From contig CAIQOO010000179.1 in NCBI GenBank assembly GCA_903873485.1, positions 1 through 37,903 of the forward strand: 37,903 bases of DNA, in the 5' to 3' direction. Numbering within the stretch: position 1 is the first letter of the stretch; the number at the start of each line of letters is the position of its first letter. The position numbers were made by a program, and so were the translations under genes. Below the pieces are notes generated by a model. The model saw only the letters and a program-made list of their open reading frames with translations, was not told where the DNA came from and made no database searches. Positions 17,902 to 27,979 of this stretch are shown one piece after another. Source of the stretch: an uncultured beta proteobacterium. GTDB lineage: Bacteria; Pseudomonadota; Gammaproteobacteria; Burkholderiales; Burkholderiaceae_C.

Positions 17902-19749
17902 ATGTCAAATCGTTTGCCAACCCATCTTGCAAGAGTTGCCAAAACACAGTTTTGGCTTTTCATCCTGCTCCTCGTGGGCTTTGGTTTTGGTGTTTTGGCG
18001 CCTGCAGCACTGGCGCAAAACAGCAGCAGCAAGCGCATTGCGCTGGTCATTGGCAATGACAATTACCAGCATGTCAGCAAGCTGCAAAAGGCCGGCAACG
18101 ATGCCAAGGCCATGGCGCGTGAGCTAAAAGGCGCTGGCTTTGAGGTGTTGCTGCATCAGGACCTGAATTACCGGGGCATGCTCAAGGCGGTGGCAACGCT
18201 GGCTGGCAGAATTGCTGGCGGTGACCAGGTGTTGGTGTTTTTTGCCGGTCATGGTGTGCAGACCAAGTCTGGCAGTTTCCTGTTGCCGGTCGATATTGAG
18301 ATTGGCAGCGAATCCGAAGTCGAAAAAACGGCTTACAGCTTGAACGATCTGACCGACCAACTCAACGAGGCCAAAGCATCTTTTGCGCTGGTGATGGTGG
18401 ATGCCTGCCGCGACAACCCGCTTAAAGTCAACGGTCGCAGCGTTGGTGCGGTACGCGGCCTGAGCGCCATCGAGCCACCCAAGGGCCAGATGGTGGTGTA
18501 TTCGGCCAGCAAAGGCCAGCAGGCGCTAGACCGGCTCAGTGACAGCGACAACAACCCCAATGGTGTCTTTACCCGCGAATTTATCGCCAAAATGCGGCAA
18601 CCCGGTGTGCGCATTGAAGACCTGATGCGCGAAGTTCAGGACGCGGTCGAAACCCTGGCCAAACAGGTCGGCCACGATCAGCGTCCGGCCATCTACAACG
18701 AAGCGCGCGGAAACTTTTATTTCTTTGGCCCAACCGCAGTGCAATTGCCCGGCACTGACCCCGAAGCACAAACCTGGGCGGCCGCCGAACGCGCTCATTC
18801 GGCACCGGCTTACTTGGCGTATCTGAACGCCTACCCCGGTGGTCGTTATGCGGTGGCGGCAAAGATTGCGCTGGACGCTGTCAAAACCACCGGCAGCAGC
18901 ACCGCCACGGCCACGGTGCTGCCAACAGCACGGCCTGCTGCGTCCGAAGACCCTGAAACGGCGTTGTGGAATGCCTTCAAGAGCAGCGACTCGCGCGGCC
19001 ACCTGGATGCCTACCAGACGCAATATCCCAGTGGCAAATACCAGATGCTGGCCAAGGTGGCGCGCAAAAGGCTTGACGATCAGGACAAAGCGGGCAAGCC
19101 CGGATTGCCCTTGACGCTTGAGGCCCAGCCCAGATTCGACATCGGTGACAAGTGGACCTACCGCTTCCAAGACATCGGCAATCGCAAAGACCCGTTTCTC
19201 TACACCAACCAGGCTTATAAGTCCGAAGCGGGTTCAGCGTGGCTGTATGGCGAAACGCAAGAACCCAACAGCCCGCGCAAGCAGTACATTCTTCGTTACG
19301 ACTACCAGCACGGCACAGTAAAAGAGTGGTTTGAATTTCTTGCGGACAGTCCAAAAATGCCGGGACAGCGGTATTCATCCTGGATGAATAGAGACGATCT
19401 CATGGTGTTCCCCCTGTCGGTGGGCAAGAAATACGCGATCAAATGGGACTATCGCAATGGTGGTGGTTACCTCGAATACACAGTTGAGGTGATGGCTTTT
19501 GAAAAGGTCAAGGTGGAAGCTGGAGAGTTTGATGCCTACCGGCTCAAACTGACTGGCACCTGGCATAAAACCATGGGGAAAATAGCTTTTGGCCCGGCTG
19601 AGGAAACCGATTGGTTTGCGCCAAAGGCCAAGCGGATTGTGAAATCAGAATTTATTGCCAAAACCCGTGGTGGGATGCCGTTGAACTCGAACACCACAGA
19701 ACTTGTCAAGTGGGAACCCAAAGCTGCGCTGCCTGTTGGCTTCAACTAA
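17902..19749 (+). CDS. Secreted or periplasmic caspase-like (peptidase C14) protein
   Basis: 615 residues from the ATG at 17902, chosen for the GGAG 7-8 nt upstream; the frame extends 13 codons further without support. An N-terminal hydrophobic stretch ending APAALAQ suggests a signal peptide of about 33 residues. Residues 36-270 are a caspase p20-like domain: KRIALVIGNDNYQ, then His117 in FFAGHG and Cys169 in VDACRDN, the complete catalytic dyad. A middle region with repeated short helical segments (AYLAYLNAYPGGRYA, HLDAYQTQYPSGKYQ) resembles tetratricopeptide-like units. The C-terminal 200 residues (from DIGDKWTYRF) are beta-rich and unrecognised. It sits inside an amino acid transporter operon and is probably an insertion. 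Confidence 0.88.
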   Translation: MSNRLPTHLARVAKTQFWLFILLLVGFGFGVLAPAALAQNSSSKRIALVIGNDNYQHVSKLQKAGNDAKAMARELKGAGFEVLLHQDLNYRGMLKAVATLAGRIAGGDQVLVFFAGHGVQTKSGSFLLPVDIEIGSESEVEKTAYSLNDLTDQLNEAKASFALVMVDACRDNPLKVNGRSVGAVRGLSAIEPPKGQMVVYSASKGQQALDRLSDSDNNPNGVFTREFIAKMRQPGVRIEDLMREVQDAVETLAKQVGHDQRPAIYNEARGNFYFFGPTAVQLPGTDPEAQTWAAAERAHSAPAYLAYLNAYPGGRYAVAAKIALDAVKTTGSSTATATVLPTARPAASEDPETALWNAFKSSDSRGHLDAYQTQYPSGKYQMLAKVARKRLDDQDKAGKPGLPLTLEAQPRFDIGDKWTYRFQDIGNRKDPFLYTNQAYKSEAGSAWLYGETQEPNSPRKQYILRYDYQHGTVKEWFEFLADSPKMPGQRYSSWMNRDDLMVFPLSVGKKYAIKWDYRNGGGYLEYTVEVMAFEKVKVEAGEFDAYRLKLTGTWHKTMGKIAFGPAEETDWFAPKAKRIVKSEFIAKTRGGMPLNSNTTELVKWEPKAALPVGFN

Positions 19750-19787
19750 CTTTCATGGCCTGATGCACACTCCAAAAATCGTGAAAT

Positions 19788-19856
19788 CGGTCGCCCTGAG
19801 CTTGGTCGAAGGGCTTGTGAGCCAAGCTGGTGGTTCGACAAGCTCACCACAAACGG
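19788..19856. repeat. Inverted pair of GTTCGACAAGCTCA-type dispersed repeats
   Basis: Left arm 19788-19815 contains GCCCTGAGCTTGGTCGAAGG; right arm 19832-19856 contains GGTTCGACAAGCTCACCAC. The arms are inverted relative to each other, so the RNA can form a long imperfect hairpin. Related sequences are abundant between genes of many proteobacteria. Its position 38 bp after the caspase-like stop suggests a role as terminator or mRNA-end protector. Confidence 0.75.
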
Positions 19857-19948
19857 TGGTGTTTGACGTTGTATCGATGATGCTGCGCAGAGGTATTTCG
19901 CAGAGCCGGGTTACCCACTCCGCACTCATCCGGCCTACCGCTCTAAAT

Positions 19949-19996
19949 GCTATTACATCAATAGCTACTCCCGCTTGCTGGACGGGGGCTACAGGG
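19949..19996 (+). repeat. Dispersed 48-bp palindromic repeat, copy D
   Basis: Begins GCTATTACATCAATAGCT and ends GGGGGCTACAGGG with CGCTTGCTGG in the middle; aligns gap-free with copy A. Confidence 0.75.
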
Positions 19997-20093
19997 TGAT
20001 TTGTTATAAATTTGTCGAGAATTTCGGTGGCCGGATCCGCCATCGGCACACCCCGTGTGTTTCACGTTAACCCCCACCTGACGGAGCAAACTT

Positions 20094-21224
20094 ATGCAGC
20101 GCATTGATCACCCCCTGTTGTCTGGCAGCCTGGGCAGCCAAAAAACCCTCAGCAGCTTTCATTTTGGCAAGCCGGGCTCCGGTCTGAAAATCTACATCGA
20201 GGCCAGCCTGCACGCTGAGGAACTGCCCGGCATGTTGGTTGCCCACCATTTGCACACCCAGCTTGAAGCGGCCGAGGCGGCCGGGCTGATTCAGGGCGAA
20301 ATCGTGCTGGTGCCAGTTGCTAATCCGATCGGGCTGGCGCAGCGGCTGGATCACAAGCCAATGGGCCGCTTTGAACTCGACACCTCGGAAAATTTCAACC
20401 GCCATTACCCCAACCTGGCAGCGGCAGTGGCCCCGACCGTGCTCAATGCGCTGGGCGGCGATGCGGCTGTCAACGTGCGCCTGGTGCGCCATGCAATTGG
20501 CAATTACCTGCAAGCCTGGCAGCCAGACACCGAGCTGCATAGCCTGCGCCGCCGCCTGCTGCTGCTGGCGCATGATGCCGATTACATGCTTGACCTGCAT
20601 TGCGATTGCGAAGGCGTGCTGCACTTCTACACCGAAGAACCATGCTGGCCGCAACTGGCTCCGCTTGCGCATTTTCTGGGCAGCCGGGCGATTTTGCTGG
20701 CGAAAAATTCCGGCAATCTGCCGATTGACGAATGCCTTTCCTGCGTCTGGTGGCAGTTGGCCGAGCAGATCAAGGCCGCCGGTCGGCATGTCCCGTTGCC
20801 GCAGGGCTGCAGCAGTTGCACGATTGAACTGCGCGGCGAGCTTGACGTGAGCCACGCCTGGGCGCAACGCGATGCGCAGGCGATTGTCAACTGGCTGCAG
20901 TTCATCCGGGTGCTCGATTGTGAAACCGTGCCGGTGGTACCCGCCGCCCGGTGCGCCGCGACGCCGCTGGCAGGCTCAGAAACCCTGCGTGCGGGCACGC
21001 CCGGCATTGTGGTGTTTGCCATTGAGCCTGGCCAGAGGGTGCAACAAGGCGACCTGGTGGCCGAGATCATTGATCCGATTGCCCGGCACACCGAGCCGGT
21101 GCTAGCCGGTGTCGATGGCGTGTTTTACGCCCGCATCCGCGACCGCTACATCACCACCGGTGGCGAATTGGGCAAAATCGCCGGTGCCTTGGCGTTTCGC
21201 AGCGGCCCCTTGCTGGGTGCCTGA
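20094..21224 (+). CDS. Succinylglutamate desuccinylase/aspartoacylase-family zinc hydrolase
   Basis: 376 residues, ACGGAG before the ATG. The zinc ligands expected for this M14-like family are visible: His40 and Glu43 in ASLHAEELPG and His169 in LDLHCD. The substrate-side segment SENFNRHYP and the likely catalytic Glu in CTIELRGELD are also present. The C-terminal third (from RAGTPGIVVFAIEPGQRVQQGD) forms the beta-barrel extension with a biotinyl-lipoyl-like turn. The family releases an acid from an N-acylated amino acid. Its place in a basic amino acid transporter operon suggests work on a transported N-acyl amino acid or related amide. It is not a typical AstE, because no ast genes are near and its sequence is of the longer aspartoacylase-like type. 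Confidence 0.85.
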   Translation: MQRIDHPLLSGSLGSQKTLSSFHFGKPGSGLKIYIEASLHAEELPGMLVAHHLHTQLEAAEAAGLIQGEIVLVPVANPIGLAQRLDHKPMGRFELDTSENFNRHYPNLAAAVAPTVLNALGGDAAVNVRLVRHAIGNYLQAWQPDTELHSLRRRLLLLAHDADYMLDLHCDCEGVLHFYTEEPCWPQLAPLAHFLGSRAILLAKNSGNLPIDECLSCVWWQLAEQIKAAGRHVPLPQGCSSCTIELRGELDVSHAWAQRDAQAIVNWLQFIRVLDCETVPVVPAARCAATPLAGSETLRAGTPGIVVFAIEPGQRVQQGDLVAEIIDPIARHTEPVLAGVDGVFYARIRDRYITTGGELGKIAGALAFRSGPLLGA

Positions 21225-21273
21225 AAGCCATTGCGCTTTATAGTGGGCCTTGTAACTTACCAAACCGATTGCC

Positions 21274-22053
<780 letters not shown>

Positions 22054-22114
22054 GCCTTGGCGCCTGGCCGATGCGGCCCAAACAGTTGTACTGATGGCGG
22101 CGCCGCAACCCAAG

Positions 22115-22495
22115 CTACATGAGGAAGTCTTTTTCGGTCACGTTGCCGTCTGCGTCGATCCACATCTTGTACGTGACTTTGCCAAATTTGTTGTAGCGGA
22201 TGCTGACCGGGTCAGCGGGGTTTGCCCTGATGTGCTTTTGCAAGCCACTGTCAAACCAGCGGACATGGGCCTCGCCGTTGCTGCTGACCAACACCTCGCT
22301 GGGCATGTCGTCAATGATCAATGACAAGCGCTGATCAACCGGATCAACCAGGCGGAATTCACTGGCACCTTCTTGCGGCCCACGCCCAGGCTGGATGTCG
22401 CTGCAAAAAAACTGGCGGTTGGCATCCGTCCAGGCGGACTTGGCTTCCTCATTTCCTTTGAAATAGGTCCAAAAAATTGTTTCTGCTTGGGTCAT
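22115..22495 (-). CDS. Small protein of unknown function
   Basis: 126 residues with GGAG properly spaced before the ATG. It is soluble-looking and mixed alpha/beta: an N-terminal helix (MTQAETIFWTYFKGNEEAKSA begins it), then strands including RLSLIIDDMPSEVLVS, EAHVRWFDSGLQ and KVTYKMWIDADG. A DADGNVTEKD segment at the end resembles half of a calcium loop but is not a full EF-hand. It is convergent with the ABC ATPase gene and lies 103 bp after the response regulator on the same strand, so it could belong to that operon. I do not recognise a family. Confidence 0.65.
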   Translation of the reverse strand: MTQAETIFWTYFKGNEEAKSAWTDANRQFFCSDIQPGRGPQEGASEFRLVDPVDQRLSLIIDDMPSEVLVSSNGEAHVRWFDSGLQKHIRANPADPVSIRYNKFGKVTYKMWIDADGNVTEKDFLM

Positions 22496-22598
22496 GTAGG
22501 CTCCGTTGCGGTGATGGCTTGAAAAAAAAATGAACCGGTGTCTTCGCTGGCTGCGCCAATACCCGGCGACGCTGGCAGGACGACATCGGTATTAGAAA

Positions 22599-23597
22599 CT
22601 ACTGCTCAAACTGCGGGTGCAGTTGCCGGATGCGGCTCATTGCCATGGCGGCCGCTGCGGTGCGGGTTTCCACCCCGAGTTTGGCAAACACCCGCTCCAG
22701 GTGTTTCTTGACCGTCATCGGGCTGCTGCCCAGAATGTCGCCAATGTCGCGGTTGATCTTGCCCTTGACCACCCAGTACAGCACCTCGGCCTCGCGCGGG
22801 GTCAGCTTGAAGCTCAGGGCCATGACCTCGATAACGCTCTCGTCACTGACTTCCTGCATGATGATCAGCCAGTCGCCGCCACCCTCGCTGTCGCCGATTT
22901 GCTGGTGCAGGCGAAAGGTCAGGCGGTTCGAGGCCTGCTCGATGCTCAGGCGCGGCGGTTCGCTCATCAAGGCCTGGCTGCCGACATGGCGGCGCAGCCA
23001 AGCCAGCACCGGGATTGGCGTGGTTGGCGCATCGGTGCCGTAGTAACGCTGCAGTAGCGTGCGTGCCAGCGGGGTTTGCCACATCAGCCGGCCATCGCTG
23101 ACCCGCACCGTGATGCTGGCGTAGCCAAAGGCATCCAGCGCGCTTCTGGCCTGGCGCTTTTCGCGCGCGCCCTGCAAGTGCACCGCCATGCGCGCCAGCA
23201 CTTCTTTTGGCTTGATCGGTTTGGTGACGTAATCAACCCCGCCGGCTTCGAGTGCCGCCACCAAGTATTCGGTATCGAGCAAGCCGGTCATGAAAACGAT
23301 CGGAATGTGGGCGGTTTGCGGCATCGCCTTGAGTTGCCGGGCCACTTCAAAGCCGTCCATGCCAGGCATCATGGCATCGAGCAGCACGATGTCGGGCAAC
23401 ACTTGGGCGGCGCGCTGCAGGGCGGCTGCGCCGTGGGTGGCAACCAGCACGGTGTAGCCGGATTCATCCAGTGCGTCGTGCAGCATCGCCAGGTTGTCGG
23501 GCACGTCATCAACAATCAGCACCACATCGCTGTTGGCCCGGTCGAGCGTGCGGTCGAGCACCGGTTGGGGCAGGGCGCTGGGCAGCTTAGTTTTCAT
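22599..23597 (-). CDS. Two-component response regulator, REC plus LuxR-type helix-turn-helix
   Basis: 332 residues from the ATG at 23597. This start lies inside the last codons of the kinase gene (ATGAAAACTAAG overlaps the kinase stop by 11 bp), so the two are translationally coupled. Residues 25-140 form a receiver domain with phosphoacceptor Asp74 in VLLDAMMPG, acidic pair Asp30-Asp31 and Lys126 in VTKPIKP. A middle region (about 150-255) has a PAS-like look. Residues 264-322 are a LuxR/FixJ helix-turn-helix (LTPREAEVLYWVVKGK, then SSPMTVKKHLERVFAKLGV). It should be phosphorylated by the permease-linked kinase and bind DNA near target promoters, plausibly ureA. Confidence 0.93.
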   Translation of the reverse strand: MKTKLPSALPQPVLDRTLDRANSDVVLIVDDVPDNLAMLHDALDESGYTVLVATHGAAALQRAAQVLPDIVLLDAMMPGMDGFEVARQLKAMPQTAHIPIVFMTGLLDTEYLVAALEAGGVDYVTKPIKPKEVLARMAVHLQGAREKRQARSALDAFGYASITVRVSDGRLMWQTPLARTLLQRYYGTDAPTTPIPVLAWLRRHVGSQALMSEPPRLSIEQASNRLTFRLHQQIGDSEGGGDWLIIMQEVSDESVIEVMALSFKLTPREAEVLYWVVKGKINRDIGDILGSSPMTVKKHLERVFAKLGVETRTAAAAMAMSRIRQLHPQFEQ

Positions 23598-26500
23598 TGG
23601 CAAGGGTGGCCAGCTTTGCGACCATGGATTCGAACTGAAACTGTTTGGCCAGGGTGCGCATGTCGGCCACAAATGGGGCGCAATCCGGGCTGCTGCGCTC
23701 GATCTCATCCAACTGGTTCAAGATGCCCCGGTAGTAGCCCAGGGTGACCAGTTCACGCAGGGCATCAAGTTGCGCGCGCGCCGGATAGACCATTGCTGCG
23801 GGCGGCACTGCCAATGGCCGATCGGTGGTGACCGGTGCCGACTCCAGCCAGGCCAGCGACAGGCGCCGCTCCAGCCAGTCCAGCAGATCGGCGTGGCGCA
23901 CCGGTTTCACGATGAAGTCTTCCGATGGAATACCCAGGTCGTTGTCAAGCCCCCGGTCAAACGCGTTGGCCGAGACAATTGCCAAACGCGGCAGCGGGTG
24001 CGGGCTGCCCTGCAACAACACACGCAGGCGGCGAATGGTTTCCCAGCCGTCAATGCCGGGCATCGCCAGGTCCATCAGGATGACTTCGGGCAGGTAGCCG
24101 GCCGCCAGCAAATCCAGGCAGTCGTGGCCGCTGGCAGCGGTGCGCAGCTCAAAACCGATGGGCTGCAGCAGATGCACCAGCAGTTCGCGGTCGGCCTCTT
24201 CGTTGTCAACCACCAAAATGCGCCGACGCGGCCCGCTGTAGGCCAGCCGTGGCCGACGCACAAACAGCCGGTTCTGACGCCTGGAGGCCGGTGAATACAC
24301 GGTGCCGACAGCCGTCTGGCGCACCTCGGGCAAAAACAGCTTGACCTTGAACACCGAGCCGACCCCCGGCGTGCTGCTCACCGACAGCTCGCCGCCCATC
24401 AAATCGGTCAGCATCTTGGCGATGGTCAGCCCCAGCCCGGCACCGGGCTGGGCGCTGGCGCTGCCTTGGGCGCGGGTAAAAGGCTCGAAAATGCGTTCAT
24501 GCTCCTGTGGCGACAGGCCCGGGCCGGTATCTTCAATCTCGACTTGCGCCATCTCGCGCGCATGGCGCACCCGCAGCAGCACATGGCCCAAGTCGGTAAA
24601 TTTGAGTGCGTTGCCCAACAGGTTGATCAAAATCTGGCGCACCCGCTTCTCGTCGGCCCGCACCACCGGCGGCAACTGGCCGTCAATCTCGCAGCGAAAA
24701 TTCAGCCCCTTGGCCAGCGCTTCGAGTTCAAACAGGCTGGCGATGTCATGCACAAATTCGGCAAACTGCATCGGCTTGACATTCAGGGTGAGTCGGCCAC
24801 TCTCGATGTGGGCAATGTCCAGCGTGCCTTCAATCAGGGACAGCAAATGTTCGCCGCCACGCTTGATGACGCGCACCGCCTGCTTGCGGTGCGCCGGAAT
24901 GGACGCATCTTCCCCCATCAACTGGGCATAACCCAGAATGCTGTTGAGCGGTGTGCGCAACTCGTGGCTGATGGCGCTGATGTAGCGGCTTTTGGCCTGG
25001 TTGGCCTGATCAGCAGCGGCGCGCGCCTGCTCGGCCACCTGTGTGGCCTGCTGCAAGGCTTGGTCGGTTTGCCGGTGCAGTTCGATTTCACGCAGCAGCA
25101 GGCTGGTTTGCCGGTTGGATTCTTCTTGCGCCACCAAACGGCTTTGGTGTGCCAGCACCACCCACCAGGCGACCAGCCCGGCAATCAGGATCAAGGCCAG
25201 ATAAACCTTGAAAAAACTGGCGCGCAACACATCGAGCGAGATCTGCAAGGTTTGGGCATCAAAGATGGACTGGTTCAAATTTCGTGATTCCTGCTGGTAC
25301 AACAAGCCCAGCACGCTTGCCAGCAGCGGGGCGATCACCAGCATCAGCATCAAGAAAGTGCCCAGCCCCTTGTCAAGGTAAGCCCAGCCTGACCGGGGCA
25401 ACAGCCAGCGCAGCAAGCCATTCCACTGGCTGCCAAGACTGGCGTGCGGTTTGCACAAATCGCCACAACGCGCATCCAGCGTGCAGCACAACGAGCAGAT
25501 GGCGCCCTGGTAAGCCGGGCAATGCGCCATGTCAGGGGCTTCGTAATCGCGTTCGCAAATCACGCATTGCTGCAGGTGCAGGTGCCCGTCACTGGCCGCG
25601 TCTGGCGCGTGCTGATCATGGCGCGGTGCTGGCGCGTTGACAAATGGCGCAGCAGAACGGGCCAGGTAATACTTGCCCTGCGTCAGCCAGGCAATCAGGG
25701 GTGACACCAACAACGCTGTCCCCAGCGCGATCAGCGCCGAAAAAGCCTGCGCCAACTGACCAAAAACGCCCATGTAGGCGGTGATCGACAGCACCGATGC
25801 CAGCGCCATGGCACCGACACCGACCGGGTTGATGTCATACAAATGGGCCCGCTTGAACTCGATGCCCGGCGGCGACAGGCCCAGTGGCTTGTTGATGACC
25901 AGGTCGGCTACCACCGCCATCATCCAGGCAATTGCGATGTTCGAGAACAAGCCCAGCACATCACCCAGCGCCGCAAACACATTGAGTTCCATCAGCACAA
26001 AGGCGATCAGGGTGTTGAACACCACCCACACCACCCGGCCCGGGTGGCTGTGCGTCAGGCGCGAGAAAAAGTTACTCCAGGCCAATGACCCGGCGTAGGC
26101 ATTGGTCACGTTGATCTTGATTTGCGACACCACCACAAACAAGGCAGTTGCCGCCACCGCCCAGCCGTAGTGGGGAAACACATACTCATAGGCCGCCAGG
26201 TACATCTGGTTCGGGTCAACCGCGCGGTCCAGCGGCACCGCGTTGCTGATGGCCAGAAAAGCCAGCAGCGCACCACCGAGCATCTTCAGCACACCCAGCA
26301 CCACCCAGCCCGGGCCACCCGCCAGCACGCCCAGCCACCAGCGCCAGCGGGTCGCCCGGGTTGGCACCGGCATAAACCGCAGGTAGTCCACTTGCTCGCC
26401 CATTTGGGTCATCAAGGCAATGCCGACCGTCAGCGCGGCACCAAACAAAGGCAGGCTAAAGCCCTCGGCGACAGCTTTTTCACCAACATAGTGCACAACA

Positions 26501-27195
26501 CCAGAAAACGCACCAGGGTCGCGCATCAGCACATAGACAAATGGCACCACCAGCATCACCAGCCACAGCGGCTGCGTCCAGACCTGCAGTCGGCTGATGG
26601 CAGAAACCCCATGCGTGACCAGCGGAATGACGACCAGCGCACAGATCAGATAACCCCAGCGTGGCGGGATGTTCAGCGCCAGTTCCAGCGCGTAGGCCAT
26701 GACGGCTGCTTCCAGCGCAAAGAAAATGAAAGTGAACGAGGCGTAAATCAGCGAGGTGATGGTCGAGCCAATATAGCCAAACCCGGCGCCCCGGGTCAGC
26801 AGGTCCATATCGACACCAAACCGGGCGGCGTAAATGCTGATCGGCAGCCCGGCCAAAAAAATGATCAGCCCGGTGGCCAGAATCGCCCAGAAGGCGTTGA
26901 CAAAACCGTATTGCACCAGCAAGGTGGCGCCAACCGCCTCCAGAATCAAAAAAGAAGCGGCACCAAAGGCGGTGTTGGCGACCCGCCACTCGGACCACTT
27001 GCGAAAACGCTGCGGGGTAAAGCGCAGCGCGTAATCTTCCATGGTTTCACTGGCCACCCAGGCGTTGTAGTTCCGCCGCACCAGGGTGATGCGTTGCAAG
27101 GCCTTGGGTTCGGCCGGGGCTGCGGTGGTGCTGGGTTGGGTCACGCCGGATTTGTGCAGTTTTCGTGCCACGGCACAAGCCTGGCGCCGGCGCAT
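23587..27195 (-). CDS. NCS1-type permease fused to hybrid histidine kinase
   Basis: 1,202 residues from the ATG at 27195; a GTG at 27144 is an alternative start. Residues about 35-510 are a complete-looking NCS1 (cytosine/uracil/allantoin/hydantoin) permease with about twelve membrane helices. Residues 544-581 hold eight cysteines (544, 547, 559, 567, 570, 571, 577, 581). Two further helices lie at about 610-632 and 661-683, then a coiled coil. The kinase follows: His744 in SHELRTPLN, an ATPase domain with N-box [14 protein letters not shown] and GAGLGLTI, then a receiver domain with Asp1042 in MDLAMPG. The last 60 residues are a helical bundle resembling the tails of other hybrid kinases. 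It probably senses a nucleobase, hydantoin or related nitrogen compound, by transport or binding, and signals to the coupled regulator. It is divergent from ureA. Confidence 0.92.
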   Translation of the reverse strand: MRRRQACAVARKLHKSGVTQPSTTAAPAEPKALQRITLVRRNYNAWVASETMEDYALRFTPQRFRKWSEWRVANTAFGAASFLILEAVGATLLVQYGFVNAFWAILATGLIIFLAGLPISIYAARFGVDMDLLTRGAGFGYIGSTITSLIYASFTFIFFALEAAVMAYALELALNIPPRWGYLICALVVIPLVTHGVSAISRLQVWTQPLWLVMLVVPFVYVLMRDPGAFSGVVHYVGEKAVAEGFSLPLFGAALTVGIALMTQMGEQVDYLRFMPVPTRATRWRWWLGVLAGGPGWVVLGVLKMLGGALLAFLAISNAVPLDRAVDPNQMYLAAYEYVFPHYGWAVAATALFVVVSQIKINVTNAYAGSLAWSNFFSRLTHSHPGRVVWVVFNTLIAFVLMELNVFAALGDVLGLFSNIAIAWMMAVVADLVINKPLGLSPPGIEFKRAHLYDINPVGVGAMALASVLSITAYMGVFGQLAQAFSALIALGTALLVSPLIAWLTQGKYYLARSAAPFVNAPAPRHDQHAPDAASDGHLHLQQCVICERDYEAPDMAHCPAYQGAICSLCCTLDARCGDLCKPHASLGSQWNGLLRWLLPRSGWAYLDKGLGTFLMLMLVIAPLLASVLGLLYQQESRNLNQSIFDAQTLQISLDVLRASFFKVYLALILIAGLVAWWVVLAHQSRLVAQEESNRQTSLLLREIELHRQTDQALQQATQVAEQARAAADQANQAKSRYISAISHELRTPLNSILGYAQLMGEDASIPAHRKQAVRVIKRGGEHLLSLIEGTLDIAHIESGRLTLNVKPMQFAEFVHDIASLFELEALAKGLNFRCEIDGQLPPVVRADEKRVRQILINLLGNALKFTDLGHVLLRVRHAREMAQVEIEDTGPGLSPQEHERIFEPFTRAQGSASAQPGAGLGLTIAKMLTDLMGGELSVSSTPGVGSVFKVKLFLPEVRQTAVGTVYSPASRRQNRLFVRRPRLAYSGPRRRILVVDNEEADRELLVHLLQPIGFELRTAASGHDCLDLLAAGYLPEVILMDLAMPGIDGWETIRRLRVLLQGSPHPLPRLAIVSANAFDRGLDNDLGIPSEDFIVKPVRHADLLDWLERRLSLAWLESAPVTTDRPLAVPPAAMVYPARAQLDALRELVTLGYYRGILNQLDEIERSSPDCAPFVADMRTLAKQFQFESMVAKLATLANEN

Positions 27196-27236
27196 CCGGC
27201 AACACGGTGCGGCACAAGTTTTGCATAATGCCGGTC

Positions 27237-27539
27237 ATGGAACTCACCCCGCGCGAAAAAGACAAACTGCTGCTGTTTACCGCCGCCCTGCTGGCCGAGC
27301 GCCGCAAGGCCCGTGGCCTGAAACTCAACTACCCGGAGGCGATGGCGCTGATCAGCGCCGCCGTGATGGAGGGCGCGCGTGATGGCAAAACCGTAGCCGA
27401 GCTGATGAGTGCAGGCCGCAACGTATTGACCCGCGCCGATGTGATGGACGGCATCGCCGAGATGATTCCCGACATCCAGGTCGAGGCCACCTTCCCCGAT
27501 GGCAGCAAACTGGTCACCGTGCACCAGCCGATTGTCTGA
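27237..27539 (+). CDS. ureA: Urease gamma subunit
   Basis: 100 residues starting [20 protein letters not shown], the standard family start; an in-frame ATG nine bases upstream would add MPV. Length and sequence are typical ([42 protein letters not shown]). UreA with UreB and UreC forms the nickel urease that hydrolyses urea to ammonia and carbamate. No strong ribosome site is visible. Only 41 bp separate it from the permease-kinase ATG, so the promoter must overlap the kinase 5' end or the kinase starts further in. Confidence 0.96.
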   Translation: MELTPREKDKLLLFTAALLAERRKARGLKLNYPEAMALISAAVMEGARDGKTVAELMSAGRNVLTRADVMDGIAEMIPDIQVEATFPDGSKLVTVHQPIV

Positions 27540-27583
27540 CCCCTGAAAGCTGCTGCCAGGCGTTGTCGATGAACCTCCGAAAT

Positions 27584-27631
27584 ACTTCTAAATTAATAGC
27601 TGTCGGCGCAATGCTGGCAAGGGCTGGAGCT
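27584..27631 (+). repeat. Dispersed palindromic repeat, copy E, between ureA and ureB
   Basis: Contains TTAATAGCTGTCGGCGC and GGCAAGGGCTGGAG in the same spacing as the other copies. It lies in the 121-bp ureA-ureB gap, which is long for these normally close-packed genes, so the repeat probably inserted there. Its fold may alter the relative expression of ureA and ureB. Confidence 0.7.
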
Positions 27632-27660
27632 ACTTTTATGCCTAAAAATGCGAGACTGCC

Positions 27661-27966
27661 ATGAACCCTGGCGAAATTCTGGTCGAGGCCGGTGAACACA
27701 CCCTGAACGCGGGCCGCAGGACGATCACGTTGGTCGTCACCAACACCGCCGACCGACCGATTCAGGTTGGCTCGCACTACCACTTTGCCGAGACCAATGC
27801 GGCACTTGGCTTTGACCGGGCGCAGGCGCACGGCATGCGGCTCAACATTGCTTCCGGCCTGGCGGTGCGTTTTGAACCGGGGCAACAACGCACCGTAGAG
27901 TTGGTGGATTACGCGGGCGAGCGGATGGTCTATGGCTTTCGTGGCTTGACGCAAGGTCACCTGTAG
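27661..27966 (+). CDS. ureB: Urease beta subunit
   Basis: 101 residues, with the standard family sequence ([20 protein letters not shown], FRxLNIA-like region [25 protein letters not shown]). It ends 13 bp before ureC, consistent with one transcript. Structural subunit that joins the UreA-UreC heterotrimer of urease. Confidence 0.96.
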   Translation: MNPGEILVEAGEHTLNAGRRTITLVVTNTADRPIQVGSHYHFAETNAALGFDRAQAHGMRLNIASGLAVRFEPGQQRTVELVDYAGERMVYGFRGLTQGHL

Positions 27967-27979
27967 AAAGAAATAATTT

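Larger units (their letters stand above)
19750..20093. other. Repeat-bearing region after the caspase-like gene
   Basis: Holds no gene. It contains an inverted pair of TTCGACAAGCTC-type repeats (19788-19856), one copy of the 48-bp palindrome (19949-19996) and the right-hand copy of GTGTTTCACGTTA (20057-20069). The next gene has ACGGAG ahead of its ATG. Confidence 0.7.

Noticed and set aside
17605..20069. GTGTTTCACGTTA as a parS partition site
   Set aside because: Only the first nine bases (GTTTCACGT) match the known parS palindrome; the second half is absent in both copies.
22115..22150. EF-hand in the unknown 126-residue protein
   Set aside because: Only a DADGN-type fragment is present; the flanking helices and the full twelve-residue loop are missing.
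26122..27228. A 368-codon plus-strand frame
   Set aside because: It runs antisense to the permease domain, has arginine/glutamine/histidine-rich composition without family sequence, and covers clearly conserved NCS1 coding DNA.
27224..27236. CATAAT as a ureA -10 box
   Set aside because: It lies about 8 bp before the ureA ATG, too close for a normal promoter, and no -35 is visible.
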